DNA of 48,423 nucleotides from Alphaproteobacteria bacterium. GTDB lineage: Bacteria; Pseudomonadota; Alphaproteobacteria; Rhodospirillales; Rhodospirillaceae. This document shows positions 1 through 7,278 of the stretch, piece after piece. Under the pieces are notes generated by a model, which had not been told where the DNA came from, did no database searches, and was given only the letters and a program-made list of their open reading frames with translations. The stretch lies in NCBI GenBank assembly GCA_015233585.1, contig JADFXL010000003.1, forward strand, positions 1 to 48,423, read 5' to 3'. Positions within the stretch are counted from its first letter, which is position 1. Each line of letters starts with the position of its first letter. The position numbers and the translations under genes were made by a program.

Positions 1-987
1 GTCGGCATCCTTGGCCAAATGACGGTAGTCCGCCATGACCTGCCCGACGGTGGCGGCAGGAGGCTGCCGTATGGCGTGAGATGAGGAAAAATGGATGATC
101 GCCTCTTCGTGATGCTCCAGCAGATGCTGGATCTTTTCGACCTCATTGACATCGACACGTTCGAGAATGGCGTCAATGTCCGTGGCCGGGAGCACGGCCA
201 GGATATCGGCCGCCTGGGCAGGCGTCATATCGTTGATCAATTCCGCAGCACGGTCCTTGTCCATGGCGGAAATCAGCTCGCGCTGGACCCTGGGCTCGAC
301 CTCCTCCAGCGTATCCGAGGCTTGCTCGATTTCCAGTTCGTTGAAGATGACCAGTCGCTCGTCGGGTTCCAGTTCCTCCAGGATCTCGTCCAGATCGACG
401 GGGTGAATCTCGGGCAGCTTTTCCTTGAGCACGTTGAGCTTCAAATCGCCCTTGAAGCCGGAAATGTCATCGGGCAGACGCTGCACATAGACCCATGGGA
501 TGGTATCGTCGTCGCGGATGCGGTCGGCCAGTCCCCGGATCAGCCTAGCAAGGCCCTTGAGGCCGATGCGGCGCAGGAAAGCGGCCCGGCTGCAATCCAC
601 GTCGGTGGCGTAAAGCCGGCCGTTACGCAATGCCAGTTTGATATCGTAGACAACCTCAATCTCGTCGTCGTCGCAATCGAGCACTTTCTTGTCGAGCACA
701 TGATCCTTCAGACAAACCTGCCCGGCTTTCGGCTCTCCCTCCAGTTCAGAAAGTGTCCTGACATCGAAAGCCATCCGCTCGGTGGTCAGTTCCTTGATTC
801 CAGCCCACGGCACCATCAAGGACTTGTACCCGAAGGAGCGGCTGACCAGCATATGGGTAACTTCGGGAATTTTGCCACTTTCCGTCACGATAACGTCGGC
901 GAGCTTGCCCACGCGCTTGCCATCGACCAGTGCCGGCAGGCCAATCAGGTCACTGAGCAGATAGGTGCGTTCGGTCTGTTGGTTCAT
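1..987 (-). CDS. PRC-barrel / MgtE N-domain / CBS protein, partial (cut by the left edge)
   Basis: The reading frame runs open for 329 codons from an ATG at 987 to the window edge. Residues 1 to about 65 resemble a PRC-barrel, with a second PRC-like stretch near 90-130. The middle, about 185-290, is a helical MgtE intracellular N domain with the pattern of repeated leucines and short D/E-rich helices (for example LPEIHPVDLDEILEEL). The last visible residues (ATVGQVMADY) look like the start of a CBS domain. No membrane segment is visible, so what is seen is soluble. In MgtE channels these domains sense cytoplasmic Mg2+. The gene is the third in an operon with a 64-residue membrane protein and an Nramp-type transporter. 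I infer that it gates or senses metal for that transporter. The 3' end lies outside the window. Confidence 0.8.
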   Translation of the reverse strand, partial: MNQQTERTYLLSDLIGLPALVDGKRVGKLADVIVTESGKIPEVTHMLVSRSFGYKSLMVPWAGIKELTTERMAFDVRTLSELEGEPKAGQVCLKDHVLDKKVLDCDDDEIEVVYDIKLALRNGRLYATDVDCSRAAFLRRIGLKGLARLIRGLADRIRDDDTIPWVYVQRLPDDISGFKGDLKLNVLKEKLPEIHPVDLDEILEELEPDERLVIFNELEIEQASDTLEEVEPRVQRELISAMDKDRAAELINDMTPAQAADILAVLPATDIDAILERVDVNEVEKIQHLLEHHEEAIIHFSSSHAIRQPPAATVGQVMADYRHLAKDAD

Positions 988-1011
988 GGCATGACTCCCG
1001 CTGGCTTGGCT

Positions 1012-1206
1012 CTAGTGGACCAGAATGGTGTAGAACTTGAATGCCAGCAGCCCAACCAGCAGCAGCAGGTACACCCTCAAACTCAAAAGGGCCAGACGCA
1101 CGGCACCCGTCATCCGGATGCGCGGGGTGGTGTAACGCTGGTTGATGTCCCGGATACGCTCCAGGCTGTCAGAAAGCATGGTACGCAGCGAATGAGTGAC
1201 GGGCAT
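1012..1206 (-). CDS. small single-span membrane protein between transporter and sensor
   Basis: This 64-codon frame starts at an ATG at 1206 with a GGGAG ribosome site about 10 bases upstream. A much longer frame can be opened upstream, but its extra residues overlap the transporter gene in another frame, so I reject it. The N-terminal half is basic and soluble (residues 1-34), followed by one strong hydrophobic segment around residues 36-58 (LALLSLRVYLLLLVGLLAF) and a short tail. It is 20 bases after the transporter stop and 24 bases before the next start, so co-transcription and assembly with the transporter are likely. I do not recognise the family; an accessory subunit is an inference. 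Confidence 0.65.
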   Translation of the reverse strand: MPVTHSLRTMLSDSLERIRDINQRYTTPRIRMTGAVRLALLSLRVYLLLLVGLLAFKFYTILVH

Positions 1207-1226
1207 AACGGCTCTCCCGGCGACGA

Positions 1227-2495
1227 TCAGATGAACAGAGTGGGGAACATGGCGCTGATGCCATAGCAGGTCGACAACACGATGATGGCGACAACGATAA
1301 TCCCGCCGATCCAGTTTTGCATCGGCGTATTGCAATACTCGCCCATGGTCTGCTTGTCGTTCAGCAGCATGACCAGAAACACCAGCGCCGCTGGCAGCAG
1401 CGTCACAGCGATCACCTGAACAAACAGGGTAATCAACACCAACGGCGCGCCAGGGATCAACACCACCAGCCCGGCGGAGACTAACAACAGAAAATAGCAG
1501 ACGTAAAACCAGGGCGCTTCCTTGATCTTGGTGTTGAGGGAGTGCGCCCAGCCGAAGATCTCGCCGAACGCCCACGAAGTGGCCAGCGAGATACAGATGG
1601 CCCCCAGCAGGCCCGCATCAAACAGGCCGATGGCCATCATGGCACCGGCGTATTTGTCCGTCTTCATCACCAATGCCGAAGCCTGAGCGGCGTCATCGAT
1701 GTTGACTCCTTTCAGGATTGTGCCGGTCAGCACGACGATGAAAACGGCTACCACGATCGTAACAATCGCCCCGAACCAGGTATCGAAACGGCCCCAGGGA
1801 ATGTCTTTTTCCTTCATGCCTTTATCGACCACGGAACTTTGCTGGAAGAACAGCATCCAGGGGGCGATGGTGGTGCCGACGTTCGCCATGATGAAGAAAA
1901 ACATGTCCCCGTTGAAGCCACCCGGAAAGTTGGGAACCACACCTTCGGCCAGAATCTTGTCGACGGGTGGATGCACCATCAGGGCGGCCGGGATATAAAT
2001 CAAGTTCAGGAGGCAAAAGCCCAGCGCGATCTTTTCCCAAGTCCAATAGCGCCCGTTGATAACCATGAACACCATCAGCAGGCAGACGGCAAGCACCGTC
2101 AGCCATTCCGGCACCCCGAAGATACGCAGGGCCGAGGTCATACCGATGAATTCGGTAACCAGGGTCAGCCAGTCGACCAGCAACAGATCAATCAGTGAAA
2201 ACCAGCCCCAGAAAGCGCCGAACCCGTCGAAGATGGCTTCGGCATGGCCGCGTTTGGTTACCGCTCCCAACCGGACCGTCATCTCCTGGACATAGTAGGC
2301 AACCGGGATCAGCACGACCAGGAACCAGATCAGGTGGTAGCCGTATTTGGCGCCGGTGGCGGCATAGGTGGTGATGCCTCCAGCATCGTTGTCGGCAATC
2401 ATGACGACGAGGCCCGGCCCAGAGATGACCAAATAAAGCAGTACCGCCTTCCAGACGCGACGGAAGAGATAATAAAGTCTGGTGATCAAATTCAT
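1227..2495 (-). CDS. Nramp-family divalent metal transporter, NRMT-like variant
   Basis: The 422-residue protein has about 11 hydrophobic segments and the Nramp fold landmarks. The first-helix metal motif, usually DPGN, reads DNDAGG (residues 35-40). The sixth-helix motif, normally a Met-Pro-His within an AxxGAxxMPH context, reads ANVGTTIAPW (204-213), so the metal-selective Met is Ala211 and the His is Trp213. Loss of that Met is the hallmark reported for Nramp-related magnesium transporters, whereas MntH-type Mn/Fe transporters keep it. I infer Mg2+ or another hard cation as substrate. An upstream TTG at 2501 is possible, but the ATG at 2495 has GAGG six bases before it. It leads an operon with a membrane microprotein and an MgtE_N/CBS protein, which fits Mg2+ homeostasis. 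Confidence 0.85.
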   Translation of the reverse strand: MNLITRLYYLFRRVWKAVLLYLVISGPGLVVMIADNDAGGITTYAATGAKYGYHLIWFLVVLIPVAYYVQEMTVRLGAVTKRGHAEAIFDGFGAFWGWFSLIDLLLVDWLTLVTEFIGMTSALRIFGVPEWLTVLAVCLLMVFMVINGRYWTWEKIALGFCLLNLIYIPAALMVHPPVDKILAEGVVPNFPGGFNGDMFFFIMANVGTTIAPWMLFFQQSSVVDKGMKEKDIPWGRFDTWFGAIVTIVVAVFIVVLTGTILKGVNIDDAAQASALVMKTDKYAGAMMAIGLFDAGLLGAICISLATSWAFGEIFGWAHSLNTKIKEAPWFYVCYFLLLVSAGLVVLIPGAPLVLITLFVQVIAVTLLPAALVFLVMLLNDKQTMGEYCNTPMQNWIGGIIVVAIIVLSTCYGISAMFPTLFI

Positions 2496-2531
2496 TCTCA
2501 ACCTCGTCGGAACGTGTCCTGGCTTTCCGTC

Positions 2532-2569
2532 TGGTCAGTCTCTGGCGGGCTGGTCAGCCGCTGGCGGGC
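2532..2569. repeat. two-copy 19-bp tandem repeat
   Basis: Two adjacent 19-base units that begin TGGTCAG and end CTGGCGGGC differ at two or three positions. They lie in the 134-bp gap upstream of the transporter operon and downstream of cysQ. No function is evident. Confidence 0.7.
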
Positions 2570-2629
2570 CGGACCCTAGCATTCGTGTGCTGAGGATGTC
2601 AGGTGCAATTCCCACCCATCACAAAATCT

Positions 2630-3433
2630 TCATCGTCCGCCTTTTGGTCCCGGAAACCCGCGTTCACCGCTGGCGATAAAGCAGGGGTTCTCGAACCCAG
2701 GCTTGCCGTAGCGCAACGTCTCGCCATCCACGGTACGCACATCGCCGCCAGCGGCCAACAGCACCGCGTGACCAGCGGCCGTATCCCACTCCATGGTCCG
2801 TCCGAAGCGCGGGTAGAGATCGGCTTGCCCCGACGCCACCAGACAAAACTTCAGCGAACTACCCGTCATGGCCAGGGCCTTCACGGTATAATCCTTAAGG
2901 AAGGCCTCAAGCTGGGCCGGGTCGCCATGCGAGCGACTGGCCACGACCACCACCCCGTCGGCGGATGGGGAACGAACCTGGATGGCGCGGGTCTCACCAC
3001 GGACTCTGATCACAGCACTACCCGGCCCGACAGCGGCATAAAAGCAATCCACCGCCGGCGCATAAACGACGCCAAGCACGGGGTAACCCTCCTCAATGAG
3101 GGCGATGTTGACGGTGAACTCGCCGTTACGCTTGATGAATTCCCTGGTGCCGTCGAGTGGATCGACCAGCCAGAATCTGTCGTTGCCGATGTCAGGTACT
3201 CGTCCGGCGGCAGCTTCTTCCTCGGCCACCACGGGAATGTCGGGGGTCAACCGCCGCAATCCTGCCAGAATTACTGCTTCCGCCGCATGATCAGCCGCAG
3301 TTACCGGCGAGTCGTCATTCTTGGTTCCCACCGCGAAATCCGACTGATAAATCGGCAGTATGACCGCCCCCGCTTGACACGCCAAAGCCCCCACCCCCTC
3401 CAGCAGGGATGCGGCAAGGACGTTGGCCACCAA
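2630..3433 (-). CDS. cysQ: 3'(2'),5'-bisphosphate nucleotidase CysQ
   Basis: The 267-residue protein belongs to the inositol monophosphatase/FIG superfamily. It shows the three metal-site motifs: DSPVTAAD (41-48), an EEE stretch near 71-73 with WLVDPLDGT (88-96), and a C-terminal WDTAAGHA. CysQ hydrolyses phosphoadenosine phosphate and PAPS and so relieves product inhibition in sulfate assimilation; it acts in the cytoplasm. Length is normal for the family. No ATG fits near the N-terminus: the frame opens at a TTG (3433) with a GTG next to it (3430), so the exact start is uncertain. Its start is 4 bases after the stop of the secreted repeat protein upstream, so it probably shares that transcript, an odd partnership with no obvious functional link. 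Confidence 0.92.
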   Translation of the reverse strand: MVANVLAASLLEGVGALACQAGAVILPIYQSDFAVGTKNDDSPVTAADHAAEAVILAGLRRLTPDIPVVAEEEAAAGRVPDIGNDRFWLVDPLDGTREFIKRNGEFTVNIALIEEGYPVLGVVYAPAVDCFYAAVGPGSAVIRVRGETRAIQVRSPSADGVVVVASRSHGDPAQLEAFLKDYTVKALAMTGSSLKFCLVASGQADLYPRFGRTMEWDTAAGHAVLLAAGGDVRTVDGETLRYGKPGFENPCFIASGERGFPGPKGGR

Positions 3434-3437
3434 GAGC

Positions 3438-3740
3438 TTAGCAGCCGCCCTGGGAGGCTATGCTGACGCAGCCTTTCTTGCCGTGACCGCTAACCACGTT
3501 CTCGATGTTCTTGGCACTGACGGCGACACTGGTTTTGCCGGTGGTGTCCTCGGTAATCGCACCTATGTTGGTCACTGCCGTGTTACCCGTGCCGGAAGCG
3601 AGGGTGCTTACGTTCTTGGCGCTGACATCGATCGTGGTGTCACCTGTAACATGCACGCCGCCCGACTGCTGGGCAGACGCCGCCTGGGATATCACCAGGG
3701 CGAGCGCCGCAAGGGCGAGCGCCGGATATTTTCTGGACAT
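3438..3740 (-). CDS. small secreted repeat protein, divergent member of the NASA-repeat family
   Basis: The ATG at 3740 (preceded by GAAAGG) gives 100 residues; a GTG at 3752 is the alternative. A signal peptide runs to about residue 24 (ALVISQAASA-QQ). The mature part has two diverged copies of the ~36-residue unit found in the three proteins upstream, recognisable by T-G-D/K-T-x-(I/V)-x-V-S-A-K-N-(V/I) followed by S-G-x-G. Unlike its relatives it contains cysteines in the C-terminal tail (KKGCVSIASQGGC). The order of genes suggests the last member of the cluster. By analogy with curli it could be a minor, nucleator or anchoring subunit, but that is inference. No known family is recognised. 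Confidence 0.75.
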   Translation of the reverse strand: MSRKYPALALAALALVISQAASAQQSGGVHVTGDTTIDVSAKNVSTLASGTGNTAVTNIGAITEDTTGKTSVAVSAKNIENVVSGHGKKGCVSIASQGGC

Positions 3741-3755
3741 GCGGGATAACACCTT

Positions 3756-4085
3756 TCACTGCACCAGCAGAATGGTCTGGGTAGGCTGAGCCTGGTAGAG
3801 CTTCTGGCTAAAGCTGTGGCCCCGTTCCAGCGAATGGTCAACGGCGGTTCCGTTTGATCGCAGCGTACTGCAATTGAAACAGCCACCGGGATAGGGTGCG
3901 GGGACCGATCCGCTTTCACGCAAGATAATGATGGTTGAATTGAAAGCTGGCTGCTGCCCGGAATCGGGCTTGATTCGCAGCGGCGTCTCCACATCGGCCG
4001 TTGCGTCAACTTCGACTCCGGCCTGCGTGAGACTCGTTGATGCCAAGGTTGCCGCAACGACGGTCGCTATGATCGCGATACGCAT
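3756..4085 (-). CDS. small secreted protein of unknown function in the repeat-protein cluster
   Basis: The 109-residue frame starts at an ATG (4085) with GGAG nine bases upstream. An N-terminal signal peptide ends near residue 22 (LTQA-GVEVDA). The mature protein is not repetitive. It has a Cys-rich turn (GGCFNCSTLRSNG) and a hydrophobic beta-like tail (TQTILLVQ). It lies in the same orientation between secreted repeat proteins, 15 bases ahead of the next start, so it is likely co-expressed with them. I considered a CsgC/CsgH-like or CsgE/F-like helper because of the position, but see no sequence motif that proves this. Confidence 0.65.
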   Translation of the reverse strand: MRIAIIATVVAATLASTSLTQAGVEVDATADVETPLRIKPDSGQQPAFNSTIIILRESGSVPAPYPGGCFNCSTLRSNGTAVDHSLERGHSFSQKLYQAQPTQTILLVQ

Positions 4086-4144
4086 GGCTTCAGTCTCCAG
4101 AGAAGGTACGGGGCCAGACCCCAGGCCTGGCCCCGCAAGCGATA

Positions 4145-4480
4145 TTACTTGCCGATACCGCCGATAACCGCCTTGGAAGAATTGCCCGTGCCGACGGCCG
4201 TGGTGTTCACGTTCTCGGCGGAAGCATTGATGTTGGTGTTGCCCTGGATCTGGGTGCCGCCACCGATGGCGCCAACGGCGGACTCGGCGGTGTTACCCTG
4301 ACCAACGGCGGTGGTGTTGATGTTCTGACCCGAGGCATTGATGTTGGTATTGCCCTGGATCTGGACGCCCTGCGGGTTGCTGCTCTGCATCGAACTCACG
4401 CCACCAGCGGATTGGGCGAACGCGGCACCGGTAAAGGTGATGGCGGCAACAGCAACGGCCACGGAAAGGATCTTGCGCAT
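4145..4480 (-). CDS. secreted NASA-repeat protein, copy 3 (curli-like architecture)
   Basis: The 111-residue protein has a signal peptide (residues 1-22, ending GAAFA-Q), a short linker, and two tandem units of about 36 residues. Each unit contains IQGNTNINAS, then (Q/E)N(I/V)NTTAVG, then a GN and an AVIGG/AVGAI turn. Regular G-N and Q-x-Q steps suggest a beta-arch or solenoid fold, reminiscent of but not identical to curlin repeats. It is extremely similar to the proteins at 4775-5125 and 5273-5608, and upstream DNA is also shared, so the set arose by tandem duplication. Extracellular or surface fibre formation is inferred. ATG at 4480 is preceded by an AAGGAACC-type ribosome site. Confidence 0.85.
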   Translation of the reverse strand: MRKILSVAVAVAAITFTGAAFAQSAGGVSSMQSSNPQGVQIQGNTNINASGQNINTTAVGQGNTAESAVGAIGGGTQIQGNTNINASAENVNTTAVGTGNSSKAVIGGIGK

Positions 4481-4638
4481 TTGATTTGGTTCCTTCGCTC
4501 TCTATTCGGTTGGATCGCTCGCCCCTTGCGGCTGCGACACTCTCCCGCCCAGGGGGGCTTCTCCCAGGGGGCCTTTCTCCAAGGCAGCACGACAGAACCA
4601 CGCCCGGAGATAATTCTCGCCGCAAAAACGCTCAAAGG

Positions 4639-4653
4639 CAATCAGGCTCTTAG
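4639..4653 (-). promoter_or_regulatory. conserved promoter element, copy upstream of the gene at 4145-4480
   Basis: On the coding strand this reads CTAAGAGCCTGATTG. Near-identical 15-mers sit ahead of the two paralogues at 5204-5218 and 5772-5786. Here it is about 160 bases from the start codon. It may be a binding site for the neighbouring response regulator or part of the core promoter. Confidence 0.5.
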
Positions 4654-4774
4654 AAAAACCACGAGTCTATATCTTCAGCCATATACTCTAGGCGGCCGGG
4701 ACAATGCCAGATTCAAATTCGTCCCGCACGGAACCAGCCGCCTAAGAAGAAACGGGACACGGCCCCATCAGCAA

Positions 4775-5125
4775 TTACTTGCCGATGCCACCGATAACCG
4801 CCTTGGAAGAATTGCTCGTGCCGGCAGCCGTGGTGTTCACGTTCTCGGCGGAAGCATTGATGTTGGTGTTGCCCTGGATCTGGGTGCCGCCACCAATGGC
4901 GCCAACGGCGGACTCGGCGGTGTTGCCCTGGCCGGCAGCAGTGGTGTTGATGTTCTGGCCCGAGGCATTGAGGTTGGTATTGCCCTGGATCTGGACGCCG
5001 CCTGGATTGGTGCTCCCTTGGGATTTGAAGCCGGGGGCCGCCACACTGCCGGCAGCTTGGGCAAACGCCGCACCAGCATAGGCAATGGAGGCAACGGCTA
5101 CCGCTATGGAAAGGATCTTGCGCAT
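4775..5125 (-). CDS. secreted NASA-repeat protein, copy 2 (curli-like architecture)
   Basis: I start this 116-residue protein at the ATG at 5125, where AGGAG lies eight bases upstream; an upstream start at 5170 would spoil the signal peptide. Residues 1-23 form a signal peptide (AGAAFA-Q). A longer Gly/Ser/Pro-containing linker than in the sister proteins is followed by two ~36-residue units with IQGNTN(L/I)NAS and NTTAAG. Both TTAVG motifs of the sisters are TTAAG here, and one GTGN is GTSN, so this copy has diverged at turn positions. Its leader is shorter (about 80 bases to the conserved element). Secretion and self-assembly are inferred. Confidence 0.83.
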   Translation of the reverse strand: MRKILSIAVAVASIAYAGAAFAQAAGSVAAPGFKSQGSTNPGGVQIQGNTNLNASGQNINTTAAGQGNTAESAVGAIGGGTQIQGNTNINASAENVNTTAAGTSNSSKAVIGGIGK

Positions 5126-5203
5126 TGTGTTTGCTCCTTTGGTTTGATTGTCCGCCCTATGTGTCTGCAACGGATCTGATTTTCGCTGCGTCCCCCTTCG
5201 AAA

Positions 5204-5218
5204 GCAATCCGGCCCTTA
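5204..5218 (-). promoter_or_regulatory. conserved promoter element, copy upstream of the gene at 4775-5125
   Basis: The coding strand reads CTAAGGGCCGGATTG, matching the elements at 4639-4653 and 5772-5786. The flanking bases also agree with the 5772 copy (an ATATCC block and a CATATA block upstream on the coding strand). Confidence 0.5.
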
Positions 5219-5272
5219 GGGATATCCGGGGGCATATACCTTTCGACGGGGAACAGGTCAGCGCTACTCCAA

Positions 5273-5608
5273 TCACTTGCCGATAGTGCCAATGTTCGCC
5301 TTGGCACTGTTACCCGTGCCGACGGCCGTGGTGTTCACATGCTCGGCGGAAGCATTGATGTTGGTGTTGCCCTGGATCTGGGTGCCGCCGCCAATGGCGC
5401 CGACATTGGATTCGGCGACGTTGTTCGAGCCGACAGCGGTGGTGTTGATGTCGTTGCCGGAGGCATTGATGTTGGTGTTGCCCTGGATCTGGACGCCGTT
5501 CGGGTTGCTGCTCTGCATCGACTTCACGCTGCCAGCGGATTGGGCGAACGCGGTACCAGTAAGGGCGATAGCAGCAACGGCAACGGCCACAGAAAGAATT
5601 TTGCGCAT
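5273..5608 (-). CDS. secreted NASA-repeat protein, copy 1 (curli-like architecture)
   Basis: The 111-residue protein starts at the ATG at 5608 with AAGGAA upstream; the longer frame to 5668 adds no signal-like sequence. Residues 1-22 form a signal peptide (GTAFA-Q). Two ~36-residue units follow, each with QIQGNTNINAS and NTTAVG, separated by a GAIGGGT turn. It is the copy nearest the divergent response regulator and so probably the first gene of the cluster. Its ~170-bp leader is homologous to that of the gene at 4145-4480, including a GC-rich palindromic stretch. Function as a surface fibre or matrix protein is inferred from repeat architecture and context only. Confidence 0.85.
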   Translation of the reverse strand: MRKILSVAVAVAAIALTGTAFAQSAGSVKSMQSSNPNGVQIQGNTNINASGNDINTTAVGSNNVAESNVGAIGGGTQIQGNTNINASAEHVNTTAVGTGNSAKANIGTIGK

Positions 5609-5771
5609 CTGATTGTTCCTTCGCTCTTTGAATCCAGTTTGATCTGCCGCTCCATGCAGTTGCGACAATCCCCCCCTGGGGGCATCGCCCAGGGGAGCGT
5701 TTCCCCGAGGATGCGGCGGCGGCCAGTGGGTCGCGCCTGCAAGTGATTCTCACCGCAAGCTCCACCGAAGA

Positions 5772-5786
5772 CAATCCGGCTATTAG
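5772..5786 (-). promoter_or_regulatory. conserved promoter element, copy upstream of the gene at 5273-5608
   Basis: The coding strand reads CTAATAGCCGGATTG. It is the third copy of the element shared by the three repeat-protein promoters and lies next to the inverted repeat at 5794-5813. Confidence 0.5.
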
Positions 5787-5793
5787 GAATATC

Positions 5794-5813
5794 CTGAAGA
5801 TATATCTCTTCAG
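5794..5813. promoter_or_regulatory. inverted repeat CTGAAGA-N6-TCTTCAG, candidate operator
   Basis: Perfect 7-base arms flank TATATC. The site lies midway between the divergent genes, about 90 bases before the regulator start. Related TATATCTTCAG sequence also occurs near 4669-4680 ahead of another paralogue. Dyad symmetry fits a dimeric LuxR-type regulator; binding is inferred. Confidence 0.45.
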
Positions 5814-5905
5814 ACATAAACATGCGCCACCAAGGGTGGCACTGTAATAAAAGTCATGCTAGACTTCCGTCGTTCGATCCTGTCCATGAAAAGGAAGAGG
5901 CTCCC

Positions 5906-6532
5906 GTGAAAATCATCATCGCCGATGACCATGCCTTGTTCCGGGGCGGCCTGAAGGCGCAACTCTCCCTGCTGGATGCCGATGGAATCATCCTTGAGGC
6001 GTGCGATTTTCCCAGTCTGCTCCAACTGGCGGCAACGGAACAGCCGGATCTGGTGGTAGCCGACCTTGGAATGCCTGGGCCACCATGGCGCGAAGCGCTG
6101 GCCACGCTGTGCCGACATGATGGAAACCGGCGAATCGTGGTGATCTCTGCCTCCGATTCCCCGGCCATCGTGCGTGAGGCCATCCGGTTGGGGGCCAACG
6201 GCTTCGTGTCCAAGGCTGAAAACCCGGAACTGTTGATGGCGGCGCTGAAGCTGGTGCTCTGCGGCGGCACCTACGTACCGCCGGCGTTCGTCTCCCAATC
6301 GGCAACCGGCACCCCTGCCAGCGATATCAAGGTCACAGGCCGCCAGCGCGAAGTTTTATCCCTGATGGCGGAGGGCCTGCCCAACAAGGAAATTGCCTAC
6401 CGCCTGAACCTGACCGAAGGCACGGTAAAATTGCACGTCGCTGCCGTGCTCAAATGCCTCAACGCCACCAACCGGACCCAGGCGGTCGGGGCCGCACGCC
6501 GCTGTGGATTGCTGGAGGCGTCGAAATCATAG
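5906..6532 (+). CDS. LuxR/NarL-family response regulator
   Basis: I choose the GTG at 5906, preceded by GGAAGAGG, which starts the receiver domain cleanly (VKIIIADDHALFRGG); the upstream in-frame residues look non-coding. The 208-residue protein has a receiver domain with acidic pair D7/D8, phosphorylation site Asp53 (VVADLGMPG) and a C-terminal LuxR helix-turn-helix at about 145-200 (GLPNKEIAYRLNLTEGTVK). It probably binds DNA as a dimer after phosphorylation. It is divergent from the secreted repeat-protein cluster, as CsgD (also a LuxR-type regulator) is from csgBAC in enterobacteria. I therefore infer that it controls that cluster. No cognate kinase is adjacent. Confidence 0.9.
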   Translation: MKIIIADDHALFRGGLKAQLSLLDADGIILEACDFPSLLQLAATEQPDLVVADLGMPGPPWREALATLCRHDGNRRIVVISASDSPAIVREAIRLGANGFVSKAENPELLMAALKLVLCGGTYVPPAFVSQSATGTPASDIKVTGRQREVLSLMAEGLPNKEIAYRLNLTEGTVKLHVAAVLKCLNATNRTQAVGAARRCGLLEASKS

Positions 6533-6800
6533 ATACTTCCGACCCATTGCTTATCAAGGGTGTGTCTTGCGATAAACAAATTAGCCACATCTATATCTTT
6601 TCGTATATTATAAAATATATATCCTTTAGTATAATGTAAATTTCCAAGGAAGCCCTTTGTTTGCTCTAATGCGCCGATTGACGAGTGGCCTGTTTTTATT
6701 TTACGCAACCCGTCTATAGTGCTACATCTGTTCAGGAAAGTGAGCGAGGCGGCCCCGCTCATCGGGAAAATGGCTTAATGCTGGATGAATGGAGCATGAT
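6533..6800. other. AT-rich intergenic region
   Basis: This stretch is strikingly AT-rich for the window, especially 6580-6660 with runs such as TATTATAAAATATATATCC. It holds no convincing gene. It may carry the promoter of the downstream secreted protein and a nucleoid-protein binding site; TATAGT at 6714-6719 could be a -10 box, but a good -35 box is not obvious. Confidence 0.5.
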
Positions 6801-7163
6801 ATGAAAAAGAGAATGGCGGCATTGGTTGTCACCTTGGGTATGGCCTTCGCGGTCAGCAATGCGTTTGCGGCTGGCGCAATCGCCGTTGCGGACGAGGAAG
6901 GGCTGAAAGCCAGTGAAGTGGGCTATGGCATCGGCAGCGGCAGCACCCGCGATGAGGCCGGCGAAGACGCGTTGAGGGTGTGCCGGAAACACGGGAACAG
7001 CGGCTGCAAAGTGGCCGTCCGCTACGATACCTGCGGGGCCTATGCCGGTTCCAAAGAAAAATTCGGCATCGGCTGGGGCAGCAGCGAAGAGGATGCCAAA
7101 TCCAAGGCGCTGGACGACTGCGGCAGCGAGCACTGCCGGATTGTGGTATCCGACTGTCAATAA
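6801..7163 (+). CDS. secreted DUF4189-like protein
   Basis: The ATG at 6801 has GGAG seven bases upstream and is preferred to the ATG at 6789. The 120-residue protein has a signal peptide to about residue 23 (SNAFA-AGAIAV). The mature part begins GAIAVADEEG and contains two G-x-G-x-(G/S)-(T/S)-x-(D/E)-(E/D)-A modules, one before each pair of cysteines: GYGIGSGSTRDEAGEDAL and GIGWGSSEEDAKSKAL. This is the pattern of DUF4189 proteins, and six cysteines suggest disulfides in the periplasm. Biochemical function of the family is unknown to me. It stands alone between an AT-rich region and a convergent ABC gene. Confidence 0.75.
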   Translation: MKKRMAALVVTLGMAFAVSNAFAAGAIAVADEEGLKASEVGYGIGSGSTRDEAGEDALRVCRKHGNSGCKVAVRYDTCGAYAGSKEKFGIGWGSSEEDAKSKALDDCGSEHCRIVVSDCQ

Positions 7164-7278
7164 GGCCATGGGCTGCACCAAATTGGCTGATGCATCTCGT
7201 GGATGAAACGAAGGCTTGGGGTGCATTCGTCTGCGAGTACGAGCACCCCAAGCCGGTGTGTGAGGCTCCCCATCCTTC

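Larger units (their letters stand above)
5609..5905. promoter_or_regulatory. divergent control region between repeat-protein cluster and response regulator
   Basis: These 297 bases separate the first repeat-protein gene (leftward) from the regulator (rightward). They hold a GC-rich stretch near 5670-5720 that is repeated ahead of the gene at 4145-4480, the conserved 15-mer at 5772-5786 and an AT-rich inverted repeat at 5794-5813. No gene is seen inside. Confidence 0.6.

Noticed and set aside
91-1266. 391-codon plus-strand frame over the left edge
   Set aside because: It is the antisense shadow of the MgtE_N-type gene, which has clear domains on the minus strand.
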